64,000 bases of DNA. It comes from Hymenobacter fodinae (GTDB lineage Bacteria; Bacteroidota; Bacteroidia; Cytophagales; Hymenobacteraceae). The notes beneath the pieces were generated by a model. It was given only the letters and a program-made list of their open reading frames with translations. It had not been told where the DNA came from and did not search any database. How positions within the stretch are numbered: the first letter of the stretch is position 1; each line of letters starts with the position of its first letter. Location: assembly GCF_004745825.1 (NCBI RefSeq), contig NZ_SRLA01000004.1, positions 1-64,000 of the forward strand, in the 5' to 3' direction. A program made the translations under genes and the position numbers. This document shows positions 7,509 to 16,293 of the stretch, piece after piece.

Positions 7509-9218
7509 TTACTTACCTCCTGCTGTGCTGCGCTTAGCTTCGGGGCGGGTCTTGGCTTCTACCGTACCGGGCTTTAGCAGGGCAGCATAACGCGCCTGGT
7601 CGTTAAGCACATTTAGGGCCATCAAAATGTTGGGGTCGTCATCGAAGGTGGCTTCTACACTGCCCTTCTGGAAGTAGTAGCGCGATACAATTTCCTGCTC
7701 CAACAACTCCTTAATTTCGGGCTTAAAGCGCATTAAGTCGTTGCTCTTGTTGGTGGACACCTTACGGCGCATGGCTTCCAGCTCCGTTTTCACATCGTCG
7801 TAGTGCTTCTCATCCTTCACCTTTTTCGTGAGGTCGGCTAAAGCTTTTTCTGCGTCGGTGCTGTAGTTGATATCCTTGTTTTTCAGGTAATCAACAAACT
7901 TCTGGTAATCGGCATCGGATAAAGAGAACTGGCGGGCGGGAACAATAGTAGCATGTTCGGCCCGGAAACGGGTGGCATAGTCAAACAGGTAGCTTTTTTG
8001 CAGCAGCACCCGCGTGATATCCGCAATTTCCCGGTCCTTCACCTCTACATCGGGCGCTACGCCGCCACCATCGTATACCGTACGGCCTGCCTGCGTTTTA
8101 AATGAAGTACGGAGGGAGTCTGGCACTTTACCCAGTGTACCATCATCGGCCCGGTGGCTGTAGTCGATTTCCTGAATGCAACGGCCGCTCGGAATGTAGT
8201 ACTTGGCTGTGGTTACTTTCAACTGGGAGTTGTAGCTCAGCGGCCGCGTAGCCTGCACTAGGCCTTTACCAAACGTACGCTCTCCTATCAGTACGGCGCG
8301 GTCATAATCTTGCAACACCCCCGATACGATTTCAGACGCCGAAGCAGAGCGGTTGGATGTAATGACTACCATCGGGATTTGCGTATCCAAAGGCGCATCC
8401 AAGGCTTTGTAAGTCTTGTTCCAGTCGGTAACCTTGCCTTTAGTGCTCACAATATCGAGGCCCTTGTCCACGAATAAGTTGGCAATGTTCACCGACTCAT
8501 TCAGTAGGCCACCAGGGTTGTCGCGGATATCGAAGACCAGCTTCTTGGCGCCTTGCTCCTTGAGCTTGGCTACAGCCAACCGAACTTCCTTACCCGCATC
8601 AACCGTAAAGCCCGACAGTTGAAAATACCCGATTTCCGGGGTCAGCATACCGTAATACGGCACATTTTCCACCTGAATCTTATCGCGGGTAATCACTATC
8701 TCAGCCGGAGCATCCTGCCCGTACCGCGTCACAAGCAACTTTACCTGCGAGTTAGCCTGACCTTTCAGCAGCTTGCTGATATCAGAATTGGTTTTCTTAT
8801 CAACTGCCACGCCGTTGATGCTCAAAATCTCATCACCGGGCAGCAGTCCTGCTTTTTGAGCCGGATAGCCTTCGTAAGCCGCCTGCACCACCGTTTTGCC
8901 GTTGCGCTTTACCACTATTGCCCCAATGCCACCGTACTGGCCGGTCGTCATGGTACGGAAGTCCTCAATATCATCTTCCGGGATGTAGTTGGTGTAGGGG
9001 TCGAGCGACTTTAGCATCGCATCAATACCCGTTTTTACCATCTTCGCCGGCGGTATTTCGTCGACATAATACGTGTTCACCTCCCGGAACAGGGTGGCGA
9101 AAATGTCGAGGTTTTTAGCAATTTCGAAGTACCGCTCGTTCTCAGAAGCTGAGCGGAAAGATACGAGTAGGGCCGCGCCACCAAGTAGGGCAGCAGCAGC
9201 CAAGGATTTTTTACGCAT
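7509..9218 (-). CDS. ctpA: S41 family carboxy-terminal processing peptidase
   Basis: 569 residues. It has an N-terminal signal anchor (SLAAAALLGGAALLVSF), a PDZ domain at about 95-185 (YGGIGAIVVKRNGKTV, PAQKAGLLPGDEILSINGV), and an S41 protease core. The catalytic serine lies in SNRSASASEIVSGVL and the lysine in GERTFGKGLVQ, about 25 residues later, as in Ser-Lys Ctp/Tsp proteases. A helical, charged C-terminal region from about 400 is usual for the long Bacteroidota forms. It is exported and degrades or trims proteins from their C-termini in the periplasm. It starts 23 bases after rnpA, so it is part of the rpmH-rnpA operon, with a strong terminator after it. Confidence 0.93.
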   Translation of the reverse strand: MRKKSLAAAALLGGAALLVSFRSASENERYFEIAKNLDIFATLFREVNTYYVDEIPPAKMVKTGIDAMLKSLDPYTNYIPEDDIEDFRTMTTGQYGGIGAIVVKRNGKTVVQAAYEGYPAQKAGLLPGDEILSINGVAVDKKTNSDISKLLKGQANSQVKLLVTRYGQDAPAEIVITRDKIQVENVPYYGMLTPEIGYFQLSGFTVDAGKEVRLAVAKLKEQGAKKLVFDIRDNPGGLLNESVNIANLFVDKGLDIVSTKGKVTDWNKTYKALDAPLDTQIPMVVITSNRSASASEIVSGVLQDYDRAVLIGERTFGKGLVQATRPLSYNSQLKVTTAKYYIPSGRCIQEIDYSHRADDGTLGKVPDSLRTSFKTQAGRTVYDGGGVAPDVEVKDREIADITRVLLQKSYLFDYATRFRAEHATIVPARQFSLSDADYQKFVDYLKNKDINYSTDAEKALADLTKKVKDEKHYDDVKTELEAMRRKVSTNKSNDLMRFKPEIKELLEQEIVSRYYFQKGSVEATFDDDPNILMALNVLNDQARYAALLKPGTVEAKTRPEAKRSTAGGK

Positions 9219-9241
9219 AGACGGGGCAGCAGAGAACTATC

Positions 9242-9667
9242 CTACGAAGGAGACGCCATCCCGGATATTGGAGGGGCATCCAGCAGCAAACGCTCTAGCC
9301 CTGAAATTAATTTTTTTTCGACCAGGGTAAAAGGCTTTTTTTCCTTCCCGGTATAGATAATTGCTAACTGGCCTACCCGGTGCCCACCATCGGCTTCGAG
9401 CAGGCGGTATTTGTTGAGGCGGTAGGCCTCTCGCATGAGGCGCTTAAAGTAATTGCGGTCGACGGCGCGCTTGAAGTTGCGTTTGCTCACGCTCACCAAC
9501 ACCTGCGGCGGCGCCGTAGTGGGCGCGGGCGTAGGCAGCCATACCACCCGTAAGGGGTATAAACCAAAAGAAGAACCCCGACCGAAGAGCTCATCAATGA
9601 GCTTCTTGCGGCACAAGTGTTCTTCTTTCGGAAACGAATAGGAGCGCGCGCCCGGCGTAGGATTCAT
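9242..9667 (-). CDS. rnpA: Ribonuclease P protein component
   Basis: 141 residues, basic. This is the protein cofactor of RNase P, which trims the 5' leader of pre-tRNAs together with M1 RNA. Seen here: N-terminal SFPKEEHLCRKKLIDELFGRG and the RNR-type RNA-binding signature KRNFKRAVDRNYFKRLMREA (about 62-81), with FKRAVDRN replacing the usual KAVxRNRxKR. The N-terminal extension and C-terminal tail (PPISGMASPS) are lineage features. It lies 34 bases downstream of rpmH, the common arrangement, and is followed by ctpA. Confidence 0.93.
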   Translation of the reverse strand: MNPTPGARSYSFPKEEHLCRKKLIDELFGRGSSFGLYPLRVVWLPTPAPTTAPPQVLVSVSKRNFKRAVDRNYFKRLMREAYRLNKYRLLEADGGHRVGQLAIIYTGKEKKPFTLVEKKLISGLERLLLDAPPISGMASPS

Positions 9668-9701
9668 CGTCAGGAGCGGTGCGGCGGAGGCCGTCAGCGG
9701 C

Positions 9702-9860
9702 TTAGCGCTTATGACGACCTTCGTCGGATACGGTCAGGCGCTTGCGGCCCTTGGCACGACGACGGGCAATTACGCTGCGGCCGTTTGCGGTTTCCATGCG
9801 TGAGCGGAAACCGTGCTTGTTGCGGCGCTTGCGCTGCGAAGGCTGAAAAGTACGTTTCAT
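9702..9860 (-). CDS. rpmH: 50S ribosomal protein L34
   Basis: 52 residues, very basic. It begins MKRTFQPSQRKRRNKHGFR, the classic bL34 start, and contains the family's RRRAKGRKRLTV. The ATG at 9860 is chosen because upstream in-frame residues do not belong to L34. The -7 box TACCTTTG lies 36 bases upstream (9897-9904, minus). First gene of rpmH-rnpA-ctpA. Confidence 0.97.
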   Translation of the reverse strand: MKRTFQPSQRKRRNKHGFRSRMETANGRSVIARRRAKGRKRLTVSDEGRHKR

Positions 9861-9896
9861 GGTATGGTTAAGTGACTCAGTGACAGGTAAGGCCGG

Positions 9897-9904
9897 CAAA
9901 GGTA
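9897..9904 (-). promoter_or_regulatory. -7 promoter box of the rpmH operon
   Basis: TACCTTTG on the minus strand, leaving a leader of about 30 bases before the L34 ATG. Confidence 0.55.
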
Positions 9905-10091
9905 AGAGGATGAATCGGAAAAGACAACCGTTCCGCGTGGTTTTTCCAGTTCAGCTCCCAAAACCGCATTTAAGGTTGTAGGCGCAACTCTGCACTGGTT
10001 TCTGCCAATCCGCGTATGAAAAGCCCGACTTACCGTCCTGCAATTCGTAGCTTTACGTCAGGTTTACCGGCAGTTGCCGTTTCGCGCTTCC

Positions 10092-11825
10092 ATGATCCAT
10101 TATTACGCTTCCTTCGAGAACCCGCTTACCTTTTACCTGCAAATCCAAATGACCTTTGAAGTGGCCGCCGGAGCTACTGAGGCATTGGAACTGCAACTCC
10201 CGGCGTGGCGACCGGGGCGTTATGAGCTTCAAAATTTTGCTCAAAAGTTGCAGCATGTTGTCATTGAGGACGCAGCTTCGGGCGAACCGCTTGTTACGCG
10301 TAAAATCACGAAGGACCGGTGGCAAGTGACCAATGCGGCGGGCCATACCGTGCGGGTGCGCTACAATTTCTACGCCCACCAGATGGACGCGGGTGGCTCT
10401 TGGCTTGATGAAACGCAGCTCTACCTGAACCCCGTGCAGGCGCTGATGTACATTGAAGGTCGGCAGCAGGAAGCCTGCCAACTCACGCTGGATTTGCCGG
10501 AGGGCTGGCAATTATCCTGTGGTCTACCTCAAAGCGGACCTAACACGCTGCAGGCCCAGAACTTCGACCACCTCGCCGACTCACCCCTTATTGCCAGCCC
10601 TACTCTGCAGTACCGCAACTATGAGGTAGAGGGCATCCCGTTCTATATCTGGATTCAGGGTGAATGCCCCGTCGACTGGCCTAGGCTGGTGGCCGACTTC
10701 CGCGCTTTCTCGCAGGAGCAGCTTGCGCTATTTGGAGGCTTCCCGGCCAGCGACTATCATTTCCTGAACCAGATTCTGCCCTACAAGCACTACCACGGTG
10801 TGGAGCACCTCAACTCTACCGTTATTGTGCTAGGCCCGGCTGAGTTGTTGATGACGGAAGGCTTATATAAGGAGCTGCTGGGCGTGAGCTGCCACGAGCT
10901 ATTCCATGCTTGGAATATCAAGAGTATTCGGCCCCTGGAAATGCAGCCCTATGATTATGCCCGAGAAAACTACTTCCGCACGTGCTTCATTGCGGAGGGC
11001 ATCACCACCTACTACGGCGAGTATTTGCTGGCCCGTGCCGGTGTACGCACCACCGGGCAGTATTTCCAGGAACTTAACACTGTGTTGCGCAAGCACTACG
11101 ATGACTATGGTCGTTACCACTTGTCAGTAGCTGATGCCAGCATGGATCTATGGCTGGATGGTTACAAGCCCGGCGTCCCCGACCGCAAGGTATCGGTGTA
11201 TCATAAAGGCGCGCTAGTAGCACTACTCCTCGACTTGACCATTCGGCAGCTATCTAACCATAAGCGCAGCCTCGATGATGTGATGCGCCGCCTCTGGACG
11301 GAGTTTGGGCAAACCGGGGTGGGCTACACCGAGTATGACTACATCCGAATTGTAAAGGAAGTAGCGGGTCGCGACATGCAAGCCTACTTTGATAAGTTTA
11401 TCTACGGCACGGCGGCGCTGGAAGAACCACTGAACCGGGTGCTAGGGTTTGTGGGCTGCCGCCTTCTGATGGAAGAAAACGCTTCGGCTTCAGAAGGTGT
11501 TTATGGCTTCAGGACGGTGGTAAAGAATGAGCGCACCGAAGTGACAGACATTTTGCCTGACGCCCCGGCCGCGTTGGCACTTACTGTTGATGACGAAATA
11601 GTGGCCGTGAACGGCCGCCGGGTAGCCATGAATTTGCATACTCTCCTCAGCGACGGAGCTACCCAGCATGAGGTGACCGTATTCCGGCAAAACCGTTTGC
11701 TCACGGTGCCTCTGGTGGCAGAACCCGGTCACCGGTTCTGGCAGAAGTTCACTGTTGAAAAACTATCGGTGGCTACTCCTGAACAGCAGGCCAGCTTCCG
11801 GCAGTGGCTGAAGCAAGATTTTTAA
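10092..11825 (+). CDS. M61 family metallopeptidase with C-terminal PDZ domain
   Basis: About 577 residues from the ATG at 10092. This is preferred to an earlier GTG-like start because M61 proteins begin directly with a strand such as MIHYYASFENP. The zinc site is HELFHAWNIKSIRP (His, Glu, His near residues 268-272). A downstream EGITTYYGEYLLARAG supplies the third ligand glutamate. The C-terminal PDZ domain is seen around 460-560 (TEVTDILPDAPAALALTVDDEIVAVNGRR). M61 enzymes are glycyl-type aminopeptidases. No clear signal peptide is present, so it may be cytoplasmic. A TAGCTTTA box lies about 36 bases upstream (10048-10055). Single-gene unit. Confidence 0.9.
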   Translation: MIHYYASFENPLTFYLQIQMTFEVAAGATEALELQLPAWRPGRYELQNFAQKLQHVVIEDAASGEPLVTRKITKDRWQVTNAAGHTVRVRYNFYAHQMDAGGSWLDETQLYLNPVQALMYIEGRQQEACQLTLDLPEGWQLSCGLPQSGPNTLQAQNFDHLADSPLIASPTLQYRNYEVEGIPFYIWIQGECPVDWPRLVADFRAFSQEQLALFGGFPASDYHFLNQILPYKHYHGVEHLNSTVIVLGPAELLMTEGLYKELLGVSCHELFHAWNIKSIRPLEMQPYDYARENYFRTCFIAEGITTYYGEYLLARAGVRTTGQYFQELNTVLRKHYDDYGRYHLSVADASMDLWLDGYKPGVPDRKVSVYHKGALVALLLDLTIRQLSNHKRSLDDVMRRLWTEFGQTGVGYTEYDYIRIVKEVAGRDMQAYFDKFIYGTAALEEPLNRVLGFVGCRLLMEENASASEGVYGFRTVVKNERTEVTDILPDAPAALALTVDDEIVAVNGRRVAMNLHTLLSDGATQHEVTVFRQNRLLTVPLVAEPGHRFWQKFTVEKLSVATPEQQASFRQWLKQDF

Positions 11826-11955
11826 GTGGTAGAAAGAGTTTTCTCGTGTTTCATAACCCGGGGTTGCTCTTTCTACTCCTAGAAATTTTTTCCCACAGCT
11901 TAATTCCCACTATTCGATTTCTCTTTACGTACCGCCGTTTTCGTTGAAAACCGTC

Positions 11956-12768
11956 ATGTTTCGGCTGCGCACCGTCGCGAAAGTTCTGCCCCTGGCTGTG
12001 ATACTGCCGGCGTGCTCCATTAGGATGCAGCCGGCAGAGAAACAGCGGCCGGCAGTAACCCCTATGCCGCCGTTGCCCAAGTCGCCCAAGCCGCCCCGGA
12101 TATACCGCCTCGATCACCTCGACACGATTGTGCAGGTACCGGGCCGGGTGCTGCGCATTTACCCCGCCGCTAGGCCAGTATACGAGAAGCTGGAGAGCCC
12201 CGCATGGCTAACGCCTAAGCCTACCTCGGCCGAGGAAGAAGAGGCTTTCCTGGATTTTACGGTGGAAGAAAAGCGCCGCCTAGCCCAGGCTGGCCCCCGT
12301 GTGCAACGCACTGGCCGGGCACTGCGGCTGCGCCCAACATCGGGCCCGGAGATAAAGCTTATTAACAACCCCGTAGAAAACGAGAACAATGTGGCCTACG
12401 AGTTTGTGGCTAGCCTCCCGGAAATAAAGCAGTGGCTTGTGTCGGTCCACCTGTACGAGGGGGGCTACTACATGCTGGTTGACCAACGTACTGGCCGCAA
12501 AACTCAACTCATGGCGCCGCCCGTCATCTCGCCCGATGGCCACCATTTTGTCTGCGGCAACTCCGATGTGCTGGCACGCTTCGAGCCGAGTGGCCTACAG
12601 CTTTGGTCGGCGGAGGGCACTAGCTTGCGTCTGCTTTGGGAACGGCAAACGGAATGGGGATGCACCAACCCGCGCTGGCTTGATAACAAGACCATCTTGT
12701 TTGAGCAGGATTTCTTCGATAAAGGGGATGTGGATACCCGCGTGGTCCGACTGAGTGTTATTCCATAG
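11956..12768 (+). CDS. Predicted lipoprotein of unknown function
   Basis: About 270 residues from the ATG at 11956; a TTG at 11944 in the same frame is less likely. The lipobox VILPAC places Cys at about 20, followed by a Pro/Lys-rich linker (TPMPPLPKSPKPP) to about residue 50. The rest is a strand-rich domain. The segment near 185-260 reads like two or three beta-propeller or WD-type strands (MAPPVISPDGHHFVCGNSD and a later WLDNKTILFEQD). I do not recognise a family. Probably anchored in a membrane and facing the periplasm. It is transcribed alone and ends at a bidirectional terminator shared with the small gene at 12835. Confidence 0.7.
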   Translation: MFRLRTVAKVLPLAVILPACSIRMQPAEKQRPAVTPMPPLPKSPKPPRIYRLDHLDTIVQVPGRVLRIYPAARPVYEKLESPAWLTPKPTSAEEEEAFLDFTVEEKRRLAQAGPRVQRTGRALRLRPTSGPEIKLINNPVENENNVAYEFVASLPEIKQWLVSVHLYEGGYYMLVDQRTGRKTQLMAPPVISPDGHHFVCGNSDVLARFEPSGLQLWSAEGTSLRLLWERQTEWGCTNPRWLDNKTILFEQDFFDKGDVDTRVVRLSVIP

Positions 12769-12781
12769 ACTACTCTCATGT

Positions 12782-12817
12782 AAAAAGGCCCTTCCAACGA
12801 ATTGGAAGGGCCTTTTT
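12782..12817. terminator. Bidirectional terminator between convergent genes
   Basis: Sixteen-bp near-perfect stem (AAAAAGGCCCTTCCAA with its complement) around a 3-4 base loop. It has A- and T-runs on both sides, so it serves the lipoprotein gene on the plus strand and the small gene on the minus strand. Confidence 0.85.
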
Positions 12818-12834
12818 AATGGATAAAGCAAAAG

Positions 12835-13110
12835 CTATTTTTGGTTCTGCTGGCTTGGGTTTGGATTGTGGCGAGGCTTGTTTGCCTGCGTAGTCCGCTC
12901 CTTTTCACTGTCGCCACCACCGGGGGCGTTGTTTCTCGTGTGGTTGCCCGCTTCGTTGAGGCCGTTCTGGTTGTCGTTTTGTACTTGAGTACCGCCGGAG
13001 TTTCTGCGCGTATCAGGGTCTACCGATGGAGCATGCTGCAGGGCATCGGGACCCATTACAGAGTCGCTTTTTTGATTCGAAGCTGGATTCTCTTTTTTAT
13101 GCTTAGACAT
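12835..13110 (-). CDS. Small hydrophilic, probably disordered protein
   Basis: 91 residues with no hydrophobic core, rich in Asn, Gln, Lys, Ser, Pro and Gly (MSKHKKENPASNQKSD at the start, NPSQQNQK at the end). It looks intrinsically disordered. I recognise no family. It is likely real because it has a clean ATG (13110), fills the space between two strong terminators and reads in one direction without overlap. Similar short N/Q-rich proteins are common in Hymenobacter-type genomes, but I know no function; a stress-related role would be a guess. Confidence 0.55.
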   Translation of the reverse strand: MSKHKKENPASNQKSDSVMGPDALQHAPSVDPDTRRNSGGTQVQNDNQNGLNEAGNHTRNNAPGGGDSEKERTTQANKPRHNPNPSQQNQK

Positions 13111-13185
13111 GACAGTAGAGGCTAAAGGGTGAGGAATCTTGTCTCTTTTACCCCTTTAACTTCCAGAAGGTTGTTGAAAAGAAAA

Positions 13186-13225
13186 CGCCCCTCTGCTTCT
13201 GGATAACCCAGAAGCAGAGGGGCGC
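13186..13225 (-). terminator. Terminator after the PfkB kinase gene
   Basis: Perfect 17-bp stem (CGCCCCTCTGCTTCTGG) with a 5-base loop, followed on the minus strand by TTTTC and further T residues. Confidence 0.85.
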
Positions 13226-13245
13226 ACAGGCAGATAAAGCAGTGC

Positions 13246-14181
13246 TTAAGCGTTCTGCACAGCCGAAGCAGGTACTACGGCTACTAGGTCGGCGAACTGC
13301 TGCTCACGGGCCTCGATTTCCTCCTGGGTGAGGTTCAGCAGGCGCTCGGTGCCAAACTTCTCTACGCAGAAGGATGCCATAGCAGAACCGTGGATTACGG
13401 CGCGCTTCATGTTATCGAAGCTGATATCGTCGGTGGCGGCCAGGTAACCGATGAAACCTCCTGCGAAGGTGTCGCCGGCGCCGGTGGGGTCAAATACTTC
13501 TTCTAGGGGCAGGGCAGGCGCATAGAATACCTTGTTCTTGTGGAACAGCAAGGCACCGTGCTCCCCTTTTTTGATAATGAGATACTTCGGGCCCATGGCC
13601 TGAATGATTTTGGCAGCTTTCACCAGCGAATGCACGCCGGAAAGCTGACGGGCTTCTTCATCGTTGATGCTGAGTACGTCTACCATTTCAATAGTCGTCT
13701 TCAGATCTTCCAGCGCTACATCCATCCAGAAGTTCATCGTGTCCATCACAATGAGCTTAGGACGGTTTACTAGGCGCTGAATAACGAGGCGCTGGATCTG
13801 CGGGGTGAGGTTACCCAGCATCAGGTATTTGCAATCTTGGTACGAGTCGGGAATAACGGGGTCGAAATCGGCCAGCACGTTGAGTTCGGTAGCCAGCGTC
13901 TCGCGTGAGTTCAGGTCGTTGGAGTACTTACCCGACCAGAAGAACGACTTCTCGCCCTGCTTGATCTGCAGACCTTCGGTATCAACGCCATGCTCTTCCA
14001 ACAGCAGAATATCCGATTGAGCAAAGTCGTCGCCTACTACGGCTACCACTTTCACCGGCTTCACGGAATAGCTGGCCGAAAGGCCAATGTAAGTAGCGGC
14101 ACCACCAACAATCTTGTCGGTTTTGCCGAAAGGCGTTTCCAGGGCGTCAAAGGCCACAGTTCCGATAACAACCAGACTCAT
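13246..14181 (-). CDS. PfkB family carbohydrate/nucleoside kinase
   Basis: 311 residues, ribokinase-like fold. Seen here: N-terminal VVIGTVAFDALETPFG, the glycine pair region KIVGGAATYIGLSAS (about 23-37), and the C-terminal ATP-binding/anion-hole signature DPTGAGDTFAGGFIGYL (about 246-262) with the catalytic Asp. It phosphorylates a sugar or nucleoside hydroxyl using ATP. The exact substrate is not clear; adenosine, ribose or fructose-type sugars are possible. The gene stands alone, with a strong terminator after it and the tRNA-His unit upstream. Cytoplasmic. Confidence 0.88.
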   Translation of the reverse strand: MSLVVIGTVAFDALETPFGKTDKIVGGAATYIGLSASYSVKPVKVVAVVGDDFAQSDILLLEEHGVDTEGLQIKQGEKSFFWSGKYSNDLNSRETLATELNVLADFDPVIPDSYQDCKYLMLGNLTPQIQRLVIQRLVNRPKLIVMDTMNFWMDVALEDLKTTIEMVDVLSINDEEARQLSGVHSLVKAAKIIQAMGPKYLIIKKGEHGALLFHKNKVFYAPALPLEEVFDPTGAGDTFAGGFIGYLAATDDISFDNMKRAVIHGSAMASFCVEKFGTERLLNLTQEEIEAREQQFADLVAVVPASAVQNA

Positions 14182-14298
14182 AGGTCAGAGGGGTAAAAGG
14201 TGATTCATGCAAGACACTTCTGCGCTGCAACACCACAACTATGCAAATCCTTCCGAAGAGACACGAAAAAGAGCCCGATGCGTGGGTGGCAGTTAAAT

Positions 14299-14333
14299 AA
14301 AAAGGCCTCTACCGTGCAGCAGAGGCCTTTTTT
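14299..14333 (-). terminator. Terminator after tRNA-His
   Basis: The 11-bp stem AAAAGGCCTCT pairs with AGAGGCCTTTT around a 10-base loop. T-runs on both sides; on the minus strand it follows the tRNA directly. Confidence 0.8.
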
Positions 14334-14337
14334 GGTG

Positions 14338-14412
<75 letters not shown>

Positions 14413-14431
14413 GTGTTGGGTATTGGAGCGA

Positions 14432-14439
14432 CAAAAGTA
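14432..14439 (-). promoter_or_regulatory. -7 promoter box of tRNA-His
   Basis: TACTTTTG on the minus strand, 19 bases upstream of the tRNA 5' end. Confidence 0.55.
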
Positions 14440-14670
14440 GCCGGTAGCCGCTACTTTGCAAAAGAATGTGCGAGTTTTTTTAGAGTTAACTCGTAAACGC
14501 CTGTTAGTCTTCACCAAGCATTATGGGCAGCGTATAGATTGACCTGTGCTAGACCAGTGCAACTTTGGGCTAGGCCTGCCTGGGTATAGTGTCAGCTGCT
14601 CATGCCCGTTGCAGGCAGCTGCATACGCTTGTATTTAGTACGCAACCAAGTTTGCCGCCGGTATTCCCCG

Positions 14671-14678
14671 TACCTTTG
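14671..14678 (+). promoter_or_regulatory. -7 promoter box of the DEAD-box helicase gene
   Basis: TACCTTTG, 22 bases before the ATG at 14701. Confidence 0.5.
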
Positions 14679-14700
14679 CGCTTTGTAATACCCTTTTGTC

Positions 14701-16131
14701 ATGTCAGATACGCCGCAGCCGCTCACGTTTGCCGATTTCAAGCTCAACAAGCAACTCCTTACGGCCGTAGCCGAGGCAGGCTTTGAGCGCCCCACCCCCG
14801 TGCAGGAGCAAACCATACCGCTGCTGCTGGCTGGCCACGACGTGCTAGGTATTGCCCAAACGGGTACGGGAAAAACCGCCGCCTTTGGTTTGCCCCTGCT
14901 GATGAAGGTAAAATATGCCCAGGGTACGCACCCACGTGCCCTCATTCTGGCCCCCACCCGGGAGCTGGCCATGCAGTTGGAAGCTCATCTGAAGAAGCTG
15001 GCTACCTACACCGACCTGCGCATTTTCGCCATCTACGGTGGCCTAGGACCTAAAACGCAAATTGAAACTATAGCCAAGGGCGTCGATATCCTGATTGCCA
15101 CGCCTGGCCGCCTGATGGAGCTGTACCTCAAAGGCGACTTGGTGCTGAAGGAGCTGAAGACTTTGGTGATGGATGAAGCCGACAAGATGATGGACATGGG
15201 CTTCATGCCCCAGATCCGGCGCATTTTGGAGGTAATTCCGCGCAAGCGCCAGAACGTGCTGTTCTCGGCCACTATGCCCGATAAGGTGACCACGCTCAGC
15301 GAGGAGTTTCTGGAGTTTCCGGTGCGGATAGAGGTAACGCCCGCCGCTACCTCGGCCCAGAATGTGTCGCAGAGCCTGTATGAGGTACCCAACCTGGTCA
15401 CTAAGATTAACCTACTGGAGTACCTGCTGCTCGATTGGGACACCTTTAGCCGGGTGATGATTTTCACGCGCACCAAGCAGCACGCCGAGAATGTATCAAA
15501 CTTTCTGAAGCGCCGGGCCCACGGCGAGGTACGCACCATTCACGGCAATAAAGGCCAAAATGTGCGCATCAATGCTATGGAAGCATTTAAAGGCGGCGAG
15601 GTGCGGTTCTTGGTAACTACCGACGTAGCTGCTCGCGGCATCGATGTGCCCGAGGTTAGTCACGTTATCAACTTTGATGTGCCGCTAGTGTACGACGACT
15701 ACGTGCACCGCATTGGGCGCACGGGACGGGCTCAGCACACGGGGGCGGCCATTACTTTCGCTAACGAGGCCGAAATGCACCATATGGAAAAGATTGCCGA
15801 GCTAATTCGGCAGGAGATTCCGCTGCTACCGCTGCCGCCCGAAGTACAGGTGGTGCCCACGCCCTTTGAGGAGCAGCAGAGCATGGACCGCGAAAAGGAT
15901 GAGCGTCGCAAACGCGAAGACCCAACCTTTAAAGGGGCCTTCCACGAGCGGAAAGAGTGGATTAAGCCTGGCGTAACCATTGATAAGCGCACGGGTCGGG
16001 AGTTTGCCGTGGGTCCTAACCGTAGCCAGAAGGGCAACAAGGCCAACCCCTCAAAAGGCAAAGCCTCCTCCCCTTCTGCTAAAGCATTCCGCGCTGCTCA
16101 GGGCCGGGCCCGCAACCGCCGGAGCAAGTAG
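14701..16131 (+). CDS. DEAD-box ATP-dependent RNA helicase (RhlE-like)
   Basis: 476 residues. Helicase core motifs in order: Q motif (GFERPTPVQEQTIPLLL, about 28-44), motif I AQTGTGKT (about 57-64), Ia PTRELAMQ, motif II VMDEADKMMDMGF, motif III FSATMP, and C-terminal ARGIDVPEVSHVINFDVP and HRIGRTGRA. The tail from about 390 is highly basic and Ser/Lys-rich (KGNKANPSKGKASSPSAK), as in RhlE and CsdA relatives that bind structured RNA. Predicted roles are ribosome assembly or mRNA turnover in the cytoplasm, including cold conditions. Single gene with its own promoter and a bidirectional terminator after it. Confidence 0.94.
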   Translation: MSDTPQPLTFADFKLNKQLLTAVAEAGFERPTPVQEQTIPLLLAGHDVLGIAQTGTGKTAAFGLPLLMKVKYAQGTHPRALILAPTRELAMQLEAHLKKLATYTDLRIFAIYGGLGPKTQIETIAKGVDILIATPGRLMELYLKGDLVLKELKTLVMDEADKMMDMGFMPQIRRILEVIPRKRQNVLFSATMPDKVTTLSEEFLEFPVRIEVTPAATSAQNVSQSLYEVPNLVTKINLLEYLLLDWDTFSRVMIFTRTKQHAENVSNFLKRRAHGEVRTIHGNKGQNVRINAMEAFKGGEVRFLVTTDVAARGIDVPEVSHVINFDVPLVYDDYVHRIGRTGRAQHTGAAITFANEAEMHHMEKIAELIRQEIPLLPLPPEVQVVPTPFEEQQSMDREKDERRKREDPTFKGAFHERKEWIKPGVTIDKRTGREFAVGPNRSQKGNKANPSKGKASSPSAKAFRAAQGRARNRRSK

Positions 16132-16202
16132 CAAAGCGCTAGGCCACTAACCGGGCAGCAAAAGGATACGCCACGGTAACGGCTCTTCTTGAAATAGAAC
16201 TG

Positions 16203-16240
16203 AAAAGCCTTGACCTCCACACGTGAGGTCAGGGCTTTTA
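16203..16240. terminator. Terminator between helicase and membrane-protein genes
   Basis: A 14-15 bp stem (AAAAGCCTTGACCTC against GAGGTCAGGGCTTTT, one mismatch) with a 5-base loop and A/T runs on both sides. Serves the convergent genes at 14701 and 16294. Confidence 0.8.
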
Positions 16241-16293
16241 TATTGTCGCTTTAGAGCAAGTTGAAAGTGGCCTAGCGGCTCGTTTCGCGAAGC

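Noticed and set aside
9242..9860. Chromosome origin near rpmH-rnpA
   Set aside because: There are no DnaA boxes nearby; the only exact boxes are at 62643-62663.
14592..14972. 126-residue minus-strand frame opposite the helicase start
   Set aside because: Mirror of the well-supported DEAD-box gene; no motif.
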